Below, piece after piece: positions 1 to 17,000 of a DNA stretch of 64,000 bases (its first letter is position 1; each line of letters starts with the position of its first letter). The notes under the pieces were generated by a model. The model was given only the letters and a program-made list of their open reading frames with translations, ran no database searches and had not been told where the DNA came from. The DNA is from Nemertoderma westbladi. Taxonomy: Eukaryota; Xenacoelomorpha; Nemertodermatida; Nemertodermatidae. The translations under genes and the position numbers were made by a program. Location: assembly GCA_032718475.1 (NCBI GenBank), contig JAUCBJ010007175.1:60290-124289 (forward strand), in the 5' to 3' direction.

Positions 1-84
1 TTGAAGCCGAGGAGACACGGCTGAAAGTCTACGAAACACATCGGATTATTGATGACGTCATTGACCTCACTCTAGAAACACAAA
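1..84 (+). CDS. Partial internal exon of a laminin-beta-like coiled-coil gene
   Basis: The reading frame starts at base 3 and gives about 27 residues rich in E, T, I and D, consistent with a heptad coiled coil. The frame would stop soon after, but a donor GTTAGT follows base 84 and leaves one base of a split codon. The next exon at 528 supplies the other two bases, so the phases match. The 5' end of the exon lies outside the window. Assignment to the gene rests on phase agreement and coiled-coil character, not on a recognisable domain by itself. Confidence 0.6.
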
Positions 85-527
85 GTTAGTCTGATTATAA
101 TTAGGCCGCGCTATTGATTTCCGGTTATATTTACTTTGAATCGAACATAATCGAAAAACATCGATAAAACCGTATGGTGTAAAAATATCGGGATTATAAA
201 CATTTGGTGAGTAGCTAGCCATGCATAGTGAAGTGCACAGAGAGCGCGAGCAGTTTTATTACATATATTTATCCCTTTAGTTAGAATATTATGTTGTAAT
301 TTACTAGCTTCAGCACGCAGTTGCAAAATAACTTGTCACTGTATTTCTCAACCCATATTATATATTTTATATAATATTATATTTCAAAACATAACAAATA
401 TTTACAGTATTTGCGATTTATTTACTTGATATATTTTTAACTTGTATTGTATATAGATACATATTGTCGCACAATGCTCATTTCTCCTTTGCACTAAAAA
501 TCGTAAATATCCGCCGAATTTTTGCAG
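85..527 (+). other. Short AT-rich intron
   Basis: Bounded by GTTAGT at 85 and TTTTTGCAG ending at 527. No repeat, RNA gene or supportable ORF is seen in it. Confidence 0.6.
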
Positions 528-667
528 AACGAGTAGATGAGGATTTGGCTTCATTGAACGAAACATATAAGGAGATCACAAGGAGATTAAATCAACTTCA
601 GGGGGAAAAAATTACAGATTTAAAAAAGAAAATAGCATCTAATGAACAAAGGGCGGATGATGTAAAG
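528..667 (+). CDS. Internal exon of the laminin-beta-like coiled-coil gene
   Basis: The exon is preceded by the acceptor TTTTTGCAG and followed by the donor GTCAGT. It enters in phase 1, completing the codon left open at base 84, and ends in phase 0. It encodes about 46 residues of charged amphipathic helix (for example LNETYKEITRRLNQLQ), typical of a long parallel coiled coil. The upstream intron (85-527) is AT-rich and shows nothing else I can support. The downstream intron is the ~20.5 kb one that carries the giant minisatellite. In laminin beta and gamma chains this region forms the long arm that assembles with an alpha chain; that assignment is an inference from the C-terminal exon. Confidence 0.7.
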
Positions 668-2050
668 GTCAGTTACTAAGGTTACTAATCTTTTGTAAAC
701 AACTCTGCCATGCAATGTGAAAAGTCACAACATATGTATAGTGTTACAAAGGAGAAAGACCGTGAGGGCAATACAAAAGACCGCAATTACTTAAACTTAT
801 GGAGAAAAACGTAAGTCAACAAAACTTGCGGTTTTTTGTCATTGCATATAATAATAAGAAAACGCACATACGGTTTTATTGAAATTTGTGTCTTTTGACT
901 TGCGGTTTTTTACAATTTGCAGAAAAGGCGCGAAATTCAAAATTGAAATTTCACCAAGTGACTTGCGGTGTTTTATCATCATGTCTGTATGCTACGGAGT
1001 TAGAGCAGAATTTAATGAGGATGTCAAATCTGAAAATTGCTTGGCGAGATCTGTTGGATGCATTTTCATTAATTACCTGAATAAGTCCTGATGGGAGAAA
1101 GCGAGATCGCTTTTAATTTTTGAGTTATCACTGTCTCTCCATGTCTGCCGGTCTGACCGTCAAAATTTAAGTTTAGACAGACAGCCAGAGACAGACCAAT
1201 AGTCAGACAGCCTATATTGTACCGAACATAAAAATTGACATTGGAGATTAAATCACGGACTTTGAATCCCAATTATTATGGCTCTGTGGGGTATTTCCCC
1301 GTTCCCAAGTTTTTTTGGTTATGCAACCTCTTTCGAGTTATTTACAAATAAAAAACCGCAGGGGTCGGGAGGTGGTCCCCTCCCTCCTTAATTAGTGAAT
1401 TAATTTACACAAATGCAAAAACACTGTAAGTACAAAAAATAACCCTGAAGTCAAAATATTAATGGAAAGTGAAAAATAATCACGTTGAAAAATTTCCCAA
1501 CCCAATTGCGTAGGGTTATAAAAAATTTGTAATTTACGGACATTTTAACCAACAATCTGAAGGAAAACAGTAATTTGCGTTTTACTCGAAATGACCTTGT
1601 TTTCACTTGCGGTCTTTTCACATTTCACTGCAGAACTTATATTTATCTTAGTTTATGTTTCGCTAACATTCAGTAGGTTAATGTAAGTGTGGTTTACAAT
1701 GTTGCTGTCACATGCAAATGTTCAAGTTTCAAGGTTAAATTCAGTTGTAACTTAAGCCTAATTTTTTTATCTCTACCCTATTATTAATTTTTAACACTGT
1801 AACTCAGCATTGAGTTACACCTAAGCGATTGGATCCATCGCAAGCCATAGTGATTATTCAAAAACCCCTCGACGTAATTCGACAACTAAACGGACAGTTT
1901 ACTCCCTAAAAATAGATTAATACTGCCAAAAATATGGCAGTATGTCTAACTTATTCATTAGGTTTGTGGCTTTTAAACCCCAATTTACGATAATATTTGA
2001 TAAAAGGTAATTATTATTATTGAAAATATAAGGGTTATATTTTTGAGTTT
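668..2050 (+). other. 5' part of the giant intron, with degenerate dispersed repeats
   Basis: Unique-looking intron sequence before the 30-bp array. A motif close to ACTTGCGGTnTTTT recurs near 825, 899, 960 and 1606, and the complementary-looking 'gaccgcaa' occurs near 770, suggesting remnants of an old interspersed element. The part at about 1003-1270 resembles 63385-63585 at the other end of the window. No gene is supported here. Confidence 0.4.
1003..1270 (+). repeat. Diverged interspersed repeat, copy 1
   Basis: Shares blocks such as AGAATTTAATGAGGAT, GAGTTATCACTGT and a run of 'agacagac' words, in the same order, with 63385-63585. No open reading frame or terminal structure is visible, so it is called only a dispersed repeat. 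Confidence 0.45.
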
Positions 2051-5000
2051 CATATACAGGAATATATTGATGTGTTTTATCGTATACAGGAATATATTTG
2101 TGTTTTATCATATACAGGAATATATTGATGTGTTTTATCGTATACAGGAATATATTGATGTGTTTTATCATATACAGGAATATATTTATGTGTTTTATCA
2201 TATACAGGAATATATTTATGTGTTTTATCATATACAGGAATATATTTATGTGTTTTATCATATACAGGAATATATTGATGTGTTTTATCGTATACAGGAA
2301 TATATTGATGTGTTTTATCATATACAGGAATATATTTATGTGTTTTATCATATACAGGAATATATTTATGTGTTTTATCATATACAGGAATATATTTATG
2401 TGTTTTATCATATACAGGAATATATTTATGTGTTTTATCATATACAGGAATATATTTATGTGTTTTATCATATACAGGAATATATTTATGTGTTTTATCA
2501 TATACAGGAATATATTTATGTGTTTTATCATATACAGGAATATATTTATGTGTTTTATCGTATACAGGAATATATTTGTGTTTTATCATATACAGGAATA
2601 TATTGATATGTTTTATCGTATACAGGAATATATTTATGTGTTTTATCATATACAGGAATATATTTATGTGTTTTATCATATACAGGAATATATTTATGTG
2701 TTTTATCATATACAGGAATATATTTATGTGTTTTATCATATACAGGAATATATTTATGTGTTTTATCATATACAGGAATATATTGATGTGTTTTATCGTA
2801 TACAGGAATATATTGATATGTTTTATCGTATACAGGAATATATTTGTGTTTTATCATATACAGGAATATATTGATATGTTTTATCGTATACAGGAATATA
2901 TTTATGTGTTTTATCATATACAGGAATATATTTATGTGTTTTATCATATACAGGAATATATTTATGTGTTTTATCATATACAGGAATATATTTATGTGTT
3001 TTATCATATACAGGAATATATTTATGTGTTTTATCATATACAGGAATATATTTATGTGTTTTATCATATACAGGAATATATTTATGTGTTTTATCATATA
3101 CAGGAATATATTTATGTGTTTTATCATATACAGGAATATATTGATATGTTTTATCGTATACAGGAATATATTTATGTGTTTTATCATATACAGGAATATA
3201 TTGATATGTTTTATCATATACAGGAATATATTTATGTGTTTTATCATATACAGGAATATATTGATGTGTTTTATCGTATACAGGAATATATTGATGTGTT
3301 TTATCATATACAGGAATATATTTATGTGTTTTATCATATACAGGAATATATTTATGTGTTTTATCATATACAGGAATATATTTATGTGTTTTATCATATA
3401 CAGGAATATATTTATGTGTTTTATCATATACAGGAATATATTTATGTGTTTTATCATATACAGGAATATATTTATGTGTTTTATCATATACAGGAATATA
3501 TTTATGTGTTTTATCATATACAGGAATATATTTATGTGTTTTATCATATACAGGAATATATTTATGTGTTTTATCATATACAGGAATATATTTATGTGTT
3601 TTATCATATACAGGAATATATTTATGTGTTTTATCATATACAGGAATATATTTATGTGTTTTATCATATACAGGAATATATTTATGTGTTTTATCATATA
3701 CAGGAATATATTTATGTGTTTTATCATATACAGGAATATATTTATGTGTTTTATCATATACAGGAATATATTTATGTGTTTTATCATATACAGGAATATA
3801 TTTATGTGTTTTATCATATACAGGAATATATTTATGTGTTTTATCGTATACAGGAATATATTTGTGTTTTATCATATACAGGAATATATTGATATGTTTT
3901 ATCGTATACAGGAATATATTTATGTGTTTTATCATATACAGGAATATATTTATGTGTTTTATCATATACAGGAATATATTTATGTGTTTTATCATATACA
4001 GGAATATATTTATGTGTTTTATCATATACAGGAATATATTTATGTGTTTTATCATATACAGGAATATATTGATGTGTTTTATCGTATACAGGAATATATT
4101 GATATGTTTTATCGTATACAGGAATATATTTGTGTTTTATCATATACAGGAATATATTGATATGTTTTATCGTATACAGGAATATATTTATGTGTTTTAT
4201 CATATACAGGAATATATTTATGTGTTTTATCATATACAGGAATATATTTATGTGTTTTATCATATACAGGAATATATTTATGTGTTTTATCATATACAGG
4301 AATATATTTATGTGTTTTATCATATACAGGAATATATTTATGTGTTTTATCATATACAGGAATATATTTATGTGTTTTATCATATACAGGAATATATTTA
4401 TGTGTTTTATCATATACAGGAATATATTGATATGTTTTATCGTATACAGGAATATATTTATGTGTTTTATCATATACAGGAATATATTGATATGTTTTAT
4501 CATATACAGGAATATATTTATGTGTTTTATCATATACAGGAATATATTGATGTGTTTTATCGTATACAGGAATATATTGATGTGTTTTATCGTATACAGG
4601 AATATATTGATATGTTTTATCGTATACAGGAATATATTGATATGTTTTATCGTATACAGGAATATATTTATGTGTTTTATCATATACAGTATACAGGAAT
4701 ATATTGATATGTTTTATCGTATACAGGAATATATTTATGTGTTTTATCATATACAGGAATATATTTATGTGTTTTATCATATACATGAATATATTTATGT
4801 GTTTTATCATATACAGGAATATATTTATGTGTTTTATCATATACAGGAATATATTTATGTGTTTTATCATATACAGGAATATATTTAGTGTTTTATCATA
4901 TACAGGAATATATTGATGTGTTTTATCATATACAGGAATATATTGCTATGTTTTATCGTATACAGGAATATATTTATGTGTTTTATCATATACAGGAATA

Positions 5001-8000
5001 TATTTATGTGTTTTATCATATACAGGAATATATTTATGTGTTTTATCATATACAGGAATATATTTATGTGTTTTATCATATACAGGAATATATTTATGTG
5101 TTTTATCATATACAGGAATATATTTATGTGTTTTATCATATACAGGAATATATTTATGTGTTTTATCATATACAGGAATATATTTATGTGTTTTATCGTA
5201 TACAGGAATATATTGATGTGTTTTATCGTATACAGGAATATATTGATATGTTTTATCGTATACAGGAATATATTGATATGTTTTATCGTATACAGGATTA
5301 TATTTATGTGTTTTATCATATACAGGAATATATTTATGTGTTTTATCATATACAGGAATATATTTATGTGTTTTATCATATACAGGAATATATTGATATG
5401 TTTTATCATATACAGGAATATATTTATGTGTTTTATCATATACAGGAATATATTGATGTGTTTTATCGTATACAGGAATATATTGATGTGTTTTATCGTA
5501 TACAGGAATATATTGATATGTTTTATCGTATACAGGAATATATTGATATGTTTTATCGTATACAGGAATATATTTATGTGTTTTATCATATACAGGAATA
5601 TATTTATGTGTTTTATCATATACAGGAATATATTGATGTGTTTTATCATATACAGGAATATATTGATATGTTTTATCGTATACAGGAATATATTTATGTG
5701 TTTTATCATATACAGGAATATATTTATGTGTTTTATCATATACAGGAATATATTTATGTGTTTTATCATATACAGGAATATATTTATGTGTTTTATCATA
5801 TACAGGAATATATTTATGTGTTTTATCATATACAGGAATATATTTATGTGTTTTATCATATACAGGAATATATTTATGTGTTTTATCATATACAGGAATA
5901 TATTTATGTGTTTTATCATATACAGGAATATATTGATATGTTTTATCGTATACAGGAATATATTTATGTGTTTTATCATATACAGGAATATATTTATGTG
6001 TTTTATCATATACAGGAATATATTTATGTGTTTTATCATATACAGGAATATATTGATGTGTTTTATCGTATACAGGAATATATTTATGTGTTTTATCATA
6101 TACAGGAATATATTTATGTGTTTTATCATATACAGGAATATATTGATATGTTTTATCGTATACAGGAATATATTTATGTGTTTTATCATATACAGGAATA
6201 TATTGATGTGTTTTATCGTATACAGGAATATATTGATATGTTTTATCGTATACAGGAATATATTGATATGTTTTATCGTATACAGGAATATATTTATGTG
6301 TTTTATCATATACAGGAATATATTTATGTGTTTTATCATATACAGGAATATATTGATGTGTTTTATCATATACAGGAATATATTGATATGTTTTATCGTA
6401 TACAGGAATATATTTATGTGTTTTATCATATACAGGAATATATTTATGTGTTTTATCATATACAGGAATATATTTATGTGTTTTATCATATACAGGAATA
6501 TATTTATGTGTTTTATCATATACAGGAATATATTTATGTGTTTTATCATATACAGGAATATATTTATGTGTTTTATCATATACAGGAATATATTTATGTG
6601 TTTTATCATATACAGGAATATATTTATGTGTTTTATCATATACAGGAATATATTGATATGTTTTATCGTATACAGGAATATATTTATGTGTTTTATCATA
6701 TACAGGAATATATTTATGTGTTTTATCATATACAGGAATATATTTATGTGTTTTATCATATACAGGAATATATTGATATGTTTTATCGTATACAGGAATA
6801 TATTGATGTGTTTTATCATATACAGGAATATATTGATATGTTTTATCGTATACAGGAATATATTTATGTGTTTTATCATATACAGGAATATATTTATGTG
6901 TTTTATCATATACAGGAATATATTTATGTGTTTTATCATATACAGGAATATATTTATGTGTTTTATCGTATACAGGAATATATTTATGTGTTTTATCATA
7001 TACAGGAATATATTTATGTGTTTTATCATATACAGGAATATATTTATGTGTTTTATCATATACAGGAATATATTTATGTGTTTTATCATATACAGGAATA
7101 TATTTATGTGTTTTATCATATACAGGAATATATTGATGTGTTTTATCATATACAGGAATATATTGATATGTTTTATCGTATACAGGAATATATTTATGTG
7201 TTTTATCATATACAGGAATATATTTATGTGTTTTATCATATACAGGAATATATTTATGTGTTTTATCATATACAGGAATATATTTATGTGTTTTATCATA
7301 TACAGGAATATATTTATGTGTTTTATCATATACAGGAATATATTTATGTGTTTTATCATATACAGGAATATATTTATGTGTTTTATCATATACAGGAATA
7401 TATTTATGTGTTTTATCATATACAGGAATATATTGATATGTTTTATCGTATACAGGAATATATTTATGTGTTTTATCATATACAGGAATATATTTATGTG
7501 TTTTATCATATACAGGAATATATTTATGTGTTTTATCATATACAGGAATATATTGATGTGTTTTATCGTATACAGGAATATATTTATGTGTTTTATCATA
7601 TACAGGAATATATTTATGTGTTTTATCATATACAGGAATATATTGATATGTTTTATCGTATACAGGAATATATTTATGTGTTTTATCATATACAGGAATA
7701 TATTGATGTGTTTTATCGTATACAGGAATATATTGATATGTTTTATCGTATACAGGAATATATTGATATGTTTTATCGTATACAGGAATATATTTATGTG
7801 TTTTATCATATACAGGAATATATTTATGTGTTTTATCATATACAGGAATATATTGATGTGTTTTATCATATACAGGAATATATTGATATGTTTTATCGTA
7901 TACAGGAATATATTTATGTGTTTTATCATATACAGGAATATATTTATGTGTTTTATCATATACAGGAATATATTTATGTGTTTTATCATATACAGGAATA

Positions 8001-11000
8001 TATTTATGTGTTTTATCATATACAGGAATATATTTATGTGTTTTATCATATACAGGAATATATTTATGTGTTTTATCATATACAGGAATATATTTATGTG
8101 TTTTATCATATACAGGAATATATTTATGTGTTTTATCATATACAGGAATATATTTATGTGTTTTATCATATACAGGAATATATTTATGTGTTTTATCATA
8201 TACAGGAATATATTTATGTGTTTTATCATATACAGGAATATATTTATGTGTTTTATCATATACAGGAATATATTTATGTGTTTTATCATATACAGGAATA
8301 TATTTATGTGTTTTATCATATACAGGAATATATTTATGTGTTTTATCATATACAGGAATATATTTATGTGTTTTATCATATACAGGAATATATTTATGTG
8401 TTTTATCATATACAGGAATATATTTATGTGTTTTATCATATACAGGAATATATTTATGTGTTTTATCATATACAGGAATATATTTATGTGTTTTATCATA
8501 TACAGGAATATATTTATGTGTTTTATCGTATACAGGAATATATTATGTGTTTTATCATATACAGGAATATATTGATATGTTTTATCGTATACAGGAATAT
8601 ATTTATGTGTTTTATCATATACAGGAATATATTTATGTGTTTTATCATATACAGGAATATATTTATGTGTTTTATCATATACAGGAATATATTTATGTGT
8701 TTTATCATATACAGGAATATATTTATGTGTTTTATCATATACAGGAATATATTGATGTGTTTTATCGTATACAGGAATATATTGATATGTTTTATCGTAT
8801 ACAGGAATATATTTGTGTTTTATCATATACAGGAATATATTGATATGTTTTATCGTATACAGGAATATATTTATGTGTTTTATCATATACAGGAATATAT
8901 TTATGTGTTTTATCATATACAGGAATATATTTATGTGTTTTATCATATACAGGAATATATTTATGTGTTTTATCATATACAGGAATATATTGATATGTTT
9001 TATCGTATACAGGAATATATTTATGTGTTTTATCATATACAGGAATATATTTATGTGTTTTATCATATACAGGAATATATTTATGTGTTTTATCATATAC
9101 AGGAATATATTGATGTGTTTTATCGTATACAGGAATATATTTATGTGTTTTATCATATACAGGAATATATTTATGTGTTTTATCATATACAGGAATATAT
9201 TGATATGTTTTATCGTATACAGGAATATATTTATGTGTTTTATCATATACAGGAATATATTGATGTGTTTTATCGTATACAGGAATATATTGATATGTTT
9301 TATCGTATACAGGAATATATTGATATGTTTTATCGTATACAGGAATATATTTATGTGTTTTATCATATACAGGAATATATTTATGTGTTTTATCATATAC
9401 AGGAATATATTGATGTGTTTTATCATATACAGGAATATATTGATATGTTTTATCGTATACAGGAATATATTTATGTGTTTTATCATATACAGGAATATAT
9501 TTATGTGTTTTATCATATACAGGAATATATTGATGTGTTTTATCATATACAGGAATATATTGATATGTTTTATCGTATACAGGAATATATTTATGTGTTT
9601 TATCATATACAGGAATATATTTATGTGTTTTATCATATACAGGAATATATTTATGTGTTTTATCATATACAGGAATATATTTATGTGTTTTATCATATAC
9701 AGGAATATATTTATGTGTTTTATCATATACAGGAATATATTTATGTGTTTTATCATATACAGGAATATATTTATGTGTTTTATCATATACAGGAATATAT
9801 TTATGTGTTTTATCATATACAGGAATATATTGATATGTTTTATCGTATACAGGAATATATTTATGTGTTTTATCATATACAGGAATATATTTATGTGTTT
9901 TATCATATACAGGAATATATTTATGTGTTTTATCATATACAGGAATATATTGATATGTTTTATCGTATACAGGAATATATTGATGTGTTTTATCATATAC
10001 AGGAATATATTGATATGTTTTATCGTATACAGGAATATATTTATGTGTTTTATCATATACAGGAATATATTTATGTGTTTTATCATATACAGGAATATAT
10101 TTATGTGTTTTATCATATACAGGAATATATTTATGTGTTTTATCGTATACAGGAATATATTTATGTGTTTTATCATATACAGGAATATATTTATGTGTTT
10201 TATCATATACAGGAATATATTTATGTGTTTTATCATATACAGGAATATATTTATGTGTTTTATCATATACAGGAATATATTTATGTGTTTTATCATATAC
10301 AGGAATATATTGATGTGTTTTATCATATACAGGAATATATTGATATGTTTTATCGTATACAGGAATATATTTATGTGTTTTATCATATACAGGAATATAT
10401 TTATGTGTTTTATCATATACAGGAATATATTTATGTGTTTTATCATATACAGGAATATATTTATGTGTTTTATCATATACAGGAATATATTTATGTGTTT
10501 TATCATATACAGGAATATATTTATGTGTTTTATCATATACAGGAATATATTTATGTGTTTTATCATATACAGGAATATATTTATGTGTTTTATCATATAC
10601 AGGAATATATTGATATGTTTTATCGTATACAGGAATATATTTATGTGTTTTATCATATACAGGAATATATTTATGTGTTTTATCATATACAGGAATATAT
10701 TTATGTGTTTTATCATATACAGGAATATATTGATGTGTTTTATCGTATACAGGAATATATTTATGTGTTTTATCATATACAGGAATATATTTATGTGTTT
10801 TATCATATACAGGAATATATTGATATGTTTTATCGTATACAGGAATATATTTATGTGTTTTATCATATACAGGAATATATTGATGTGTTTTATCGTATAC
10901 AGGAATATATTGATATGTTTTATCGTATACAGGAATATATTGATATGTTTTATCGTATACAGGAATATATTTATGTGTTTTATCATATACAGGAATATAT

Positions 11001-14000
11001 TTATGTGTTTTATCATATACAGGAATATATTGATGTGTTTTATCATATACAGGAATATATTGATATGTTTTATCGTATACAGGAATATATTTATGTGTTT
11101 TATCATATACAGGAATATATTTATGTGTTTTATCATATACAGGAATATATTTATGTGTTTTATCATATACAGGAATATATTTATGTGTTTTATCATATAC
11201 AGGAATATATTTATGTGTTTTATCATATACAGGAATATATTTATGTGTTTTATCATATACAGGAATATATTTATGTGTTTTATCATATACAGGAATATAT
11301 TTATGTGTTTTATCATATACAGGAATATATTTATGTGTTTTATCATATACAGGAATATATTTATGTGTTTTATCATATACAGGAATATATTTATGTGTTT
11401 TATCATATACAGGAATATATTTATGTGTTTTATCATATACAGGAATATATTTATGTGTTTTATCATATACAGGAATATATTTATGTGTTTTATCATATAC
11501 AGGAATATATTTATGTGTTTTATCATATACAGGAATATATTTATGTGTTTTATCATATACAGGAATATATTTATGTGTTTTATCATATACAGGAATATAT
11601 TTATGTGTTTTATCATATACAGGAATATATTTATGTGTTTTATCATATACAGGAATATATTTATGTGTTTTATCATATACAGGAATATATTTATGTGTTT
11701 TATCGTATACAGGAATATATTTGTGTTTTATCATATACAGGAATATATTGATATGTTTTATCGTATACAGGAATATATTTATGTGTTTTATCATATACAG
11801 GAATATATTTATGTGTTTTATCATATACAGGAATATATTTATGTGTTTTATCATATACAGGAATATATTTATGTGTTTTATCATATACAGGAATATATTT
11901 ATGTGTTTTATCATATACAGGAATATATTGATGTGTTTTATCGTATACAGGAATATATTGATATGTTTTATCGTATACAGGAATATATTTGTGTTTTATC
12001 ATATACAGGAATATATTGATATGTTTTATCGTATACAGGAATATATTTATGTGTTTTATCATATACAGGAATATATTTATGTGTTTTATCATATACAGGA
12101 ATATATTTATGTGTTTTATCATATACAGGAATATATTTATGTGTTTTATCATATACAGGAATATATTGATATGTTTTATCGTATACAGGAATATATTTAT
12201 GTGTTTTATCATATACAGGAATATATTTATGTGTTTTATCATATACAGGAATATATTTATGTGTTTTATCATATACAGGAATATATTGATGTGTTTTATC
12301 GTATACAGGAATATATTTATGTGTTTTATCATATACAGGAATATATTTATGTGTTTTATCATATACAGGAATATATTGATATGTTTTATCGTATACAGGA
12401 ATATATTTATGTGTTTTATCATATACAGGAATATATTGATGTGTTTTATCGTATACAGGAATATATTGATATGTTTTATCGTATACAGGAATATATTGAT
12501 ATGTTTTATCGTATACAGGAATATATTTATGTGTTTTATCATATACAGGAATATATTTATGTGTTTTATCATATACAGGAATATATTGATGTGTTTTATC
12601 ATATACAGGAATATATTGATATGTTTTATCGTATACAGGAATATATTTATGTGTTTTATCATATACAGGAATATATTTATGTGTTTTATCATATACAGGA
12701 ATATATTTATGTGTTTTATCATATACAGGAATATATTTATGTGTTTTATCATATACAGGAATATATTTATGTGTTTTATCATATACAGGAATATATTTAT
12801 GTGTTTTATCATATACAGGAATATATTGATATGTTTTATCGTATACAGGAATATATTGATGTGTTTTATCATATACAGGAATATATTGATATGTTTTATC
12901 GTATACAGGAATATATTTATGTGTTTTATCATATACAGGAATATATTTATGTGTTTTATCATATACAGGAATATATTTATGTGTTTTATCATATACAGGA
13001 ATATATTTATGTGTTTTATCGTATACAGGAATATATTTATGTGTTTTATCATATACAGGAATATATTTATGTGTTTTATCATATACAGGAATATATTTAT
13101 GTGTTTTATCATATACAGGAATATATTTATGTGTTTTATCATATACAGGAATATATTTATGTGTTTTATCATATACAGGAATATATTGATGTGTTTTATC
13201 ATATACAGGAATATATTGATATGTTTTATCGTATACAGGAATATATTTATGTGTTTTATCATATACAGGAATATATTTATGTGTTTTATCATATACAGGA
13301 ATATATTTATGTGTTTTATCATATACAGGAATATATTTATGTGTTTTATCATATACAGGAATATATTTATGTGTTTTATCATATACAGGAATATATTTAT
13401 GTGTTTTATCATATACAGGAATATATTTATGTGTTTTATCATATACAGGAATATATTTATGTGTTTTATCATATACAGGAATATATTGATATGTTTTATC
13501 GTATACAGGAATATATTTATGTGTTTTATCATATACAGGAATATATTTATGTGTTTTATCATATACAGGAATATATTTATGTGTTTTATCATATACAGGA
13601 ATATATTGATGTGTTTTATCGTATACAGGAATATATTTATGTGTTTTATCATATACAGGAATATATTTATGTGTTTTATCATATACAGGAATATATTGAT
13701 ATGTTTTATCGTATACAGGAATATATTTATGTGTTTTATCATATACAGGAATATATTGATGTGTTTTATCGTATACAGGAATATATTGATATGTTTTATC
13801 GTATACAGGAATATATTGATATGTTTTATCGTATACAGGAATATATTTATGTGTTTTATCATATACAGGAATATATTTATGTGTTTTATCATATACAGGA
13901 ATATATTGATGTGTTTTATCATATACAGGAATATATTGATATGTTTTATCGTATACAGGAATATATTTATGTGTTTTATCATATACAGGAATATATTTAT

Positions 14001-17000
14001 GTGTTTTATCATATACAGGAATATATTTATGTGTTTTATCATATACAGGAATATATTTATGTGTTTTATCATATACAGGAATATATTTATGTGTTTTATC
14101 ATATACAGGAATATATTTATGTGTTTTATCATATACAGGAATATATTTATGTGTTTTATCATATACAGGAATATATTTATGTGTTTTATCATATACAGGA
14201 ATATATTTATGTGTTTTATCATATACAGGAATATATTTATGTGTTTTATCATATACAGGAATATATTTATGTGTTTTATCATATACAGGAATATATTTAT
14301 GTGTTTTATCATATACAGGAATATATTTATGTGTTTTATCATATACAGGAATATATTTATGTGTTTTATCATATACAGGAATATATTTATGTGTTTTATC
14401 ATATACAGGAATATATTTATGTGTTTTATCATATACAGGAATATATTTATGTGTTTTATCATATACAGGAATATATTTATGTGTTTTATCATATACAGGA
14501 ATATATTTATGTGTTTTATCATATACAGGAATATATTTATGTGTTTTATCGTATACAGGAATATATTTATGTGTTTTATCATATACAGGAATATATTGAT
14601 ATGTTTTATCGTATACAGGAATATATTTATGTGTTTTATCATATACAGGAATATATTTATGTGTTTTATCATATACAGGAATATATTTATGTGTTTTATC
14701 ATATACAGGAATATATTGATGTGTTTTATCGTATACAGGAATATATTTATGTGTTTTATCATATACAGGAATATATTTATGTGTTTTATCATATACAGGA
14801 ATATATTGATATGTTTTATCGTATACAGGAATATATTTATGTGTTTTATCATATACAGGAATATATTGATGTGTTTTATCGTATACAGGAATATATTGAT
14901 ATGTTTTATCGTATACAGGAATATATTGATATGTTTTATCGTATACAGGAATATATTTATGTGTTTTATCATATACAGGAATATATTTATGTGTTTTATC
15001 ATATACAGGAATATATTGATGTGTTTTATCATATACAGGAATATATTGATATGTTTTATCGTATACAGGAATATATTTATGTGTTTTATCATATACAGGA
15101 ATATATTTATGTGTTTTATCATATACAGGAATATATTTATGTGTTTTATCATATACAGGAATATATTTATGTGTTTTATCATATACAGGAATATATTTAT
15201 GTGTTTTATCATATACAGGAATATATTTATGTGTTTTATCATATACAGGAATATATTGATGTGTTTTATCGTATACAGGAATATATTGATGTGTTTTATC
15301 GTATACAGGAATATATTGATATGTTTTATCGTATACAGGAATATATTGATATGTTTTATCGTATACAGGAATATATTTATGTGTTTTATCATATACAGTA
15401 TACAGGAATATATTGATATGTTTTATCGTATACAGGAATATATTTATGTGTTTTATCATATACAGGAATATATTTATGTGTTTTATCATATACATGAATA
15501 TATTTATGTGTTTTATCATATACAGGAATATATTTATGTGTTTTATCATATACAGGAATATATTTATGTGTTTTATCATATACAGGAATATATTTGTGTT
15601 TTATCATATACAGGAATATATTGATGTGTTTTATCATATACAGGAATATATTGATATGTTTTATCGTATACAGGAATATATTTATGTGTTTTATCATATA
15701 CAGGAATATATTTATGTGTTTTATCATATACAGGAATATATTTATGTGTTTTATCATATACAGGAATATATTTATGTGTTTTATCATATACAGGAATATA
15801 TTTATGTGTTTTATCATATACAGGAATATATTTATGTGTTTTATCATATACAGGAATATATTTATGTGTTTTATCATATACAGGAATATATTTATGTGTT
15901 TTATCGTATACAGGAATATATTGATGTGTTTTATCGTATACAGGAATATATTGATATGTTTTATCGTATACAGGAATATATTGATATGTTTTATCGTATA
16001 CAGGATTATATTTATGTGTTTTATCATATACAGGAATATATTTATGTGTTTTATCATATACAGGAATATATTTATGTGTTTTATCATATACAGGAATATA
16101 TTTATGTGTTTTATCATATACAGGAATATATTGATGTGTTTTATCATATACAGGAATATATTGATATGTTTTATCGTATACAGGAATATATTTATGTGTT
16201 TTATCATATACAGGAATATATTTATGTGTTTTATCATATACAGGAATATATTTATGTGTTTTATCATATACAGGAATATATTTATGTGTTTTATCATATA
16301 CAGGAATATATTTATGTGTTTTATCATATACAGGAATATATTTATGTGTTTTATCATATACAGGAATATATTGATATGTTTTATCGTATACAGGAATATA
16401 TTGATGTGTTTTATCATATACAGGAATATATTGATATGTTTTATCGTATACAGGAATATATTTATGTGTTTTATCATATACAGGAATATATTTATGTGTT
16501 TTATCATATACAGGAATATATTTATGTGTTTTATCATATACAGGAATATATTTATGTGTTTTATCGTATACAGGAATATATTGATGTGTTTTATCGTATA
16601 CAGGAATATATTGATGTGTTTTATCGTATACAGGAATATATTGATATGTTTTATCGTATACAGGAATATATTGATATGTTTTATCGTATACAGGAATATA
16701 TTGATATGTTTTATCGTATACAGGAATATATTTATGTGTTTTATCATATACAGGAATATATTGATGTGTTTTATCGTATACAGGAATATATTGATGTGTT
16801 TTATCATATACAGGAATATATTTATGTGTTTTATCATATACAGGAATATATTTATGTGTTTTATCATATACAGGAATATATTTATGTGTTTTATCATATA
16901 CAGGAATATATTTATGTGTTTTATCATATACAGGAATATATTTATGTGTTTTATCATATACAGGAATATATTTATGTGTTTTATCATATACAGGAATATA

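Noticed and set aside
85-527. ORF running upstream of the exon at 528 (start at 464)
   Set aside because: It crosses a good acceptor (TTTTTGCAG) and the phase of the exon at 1-84 requires splicing here.
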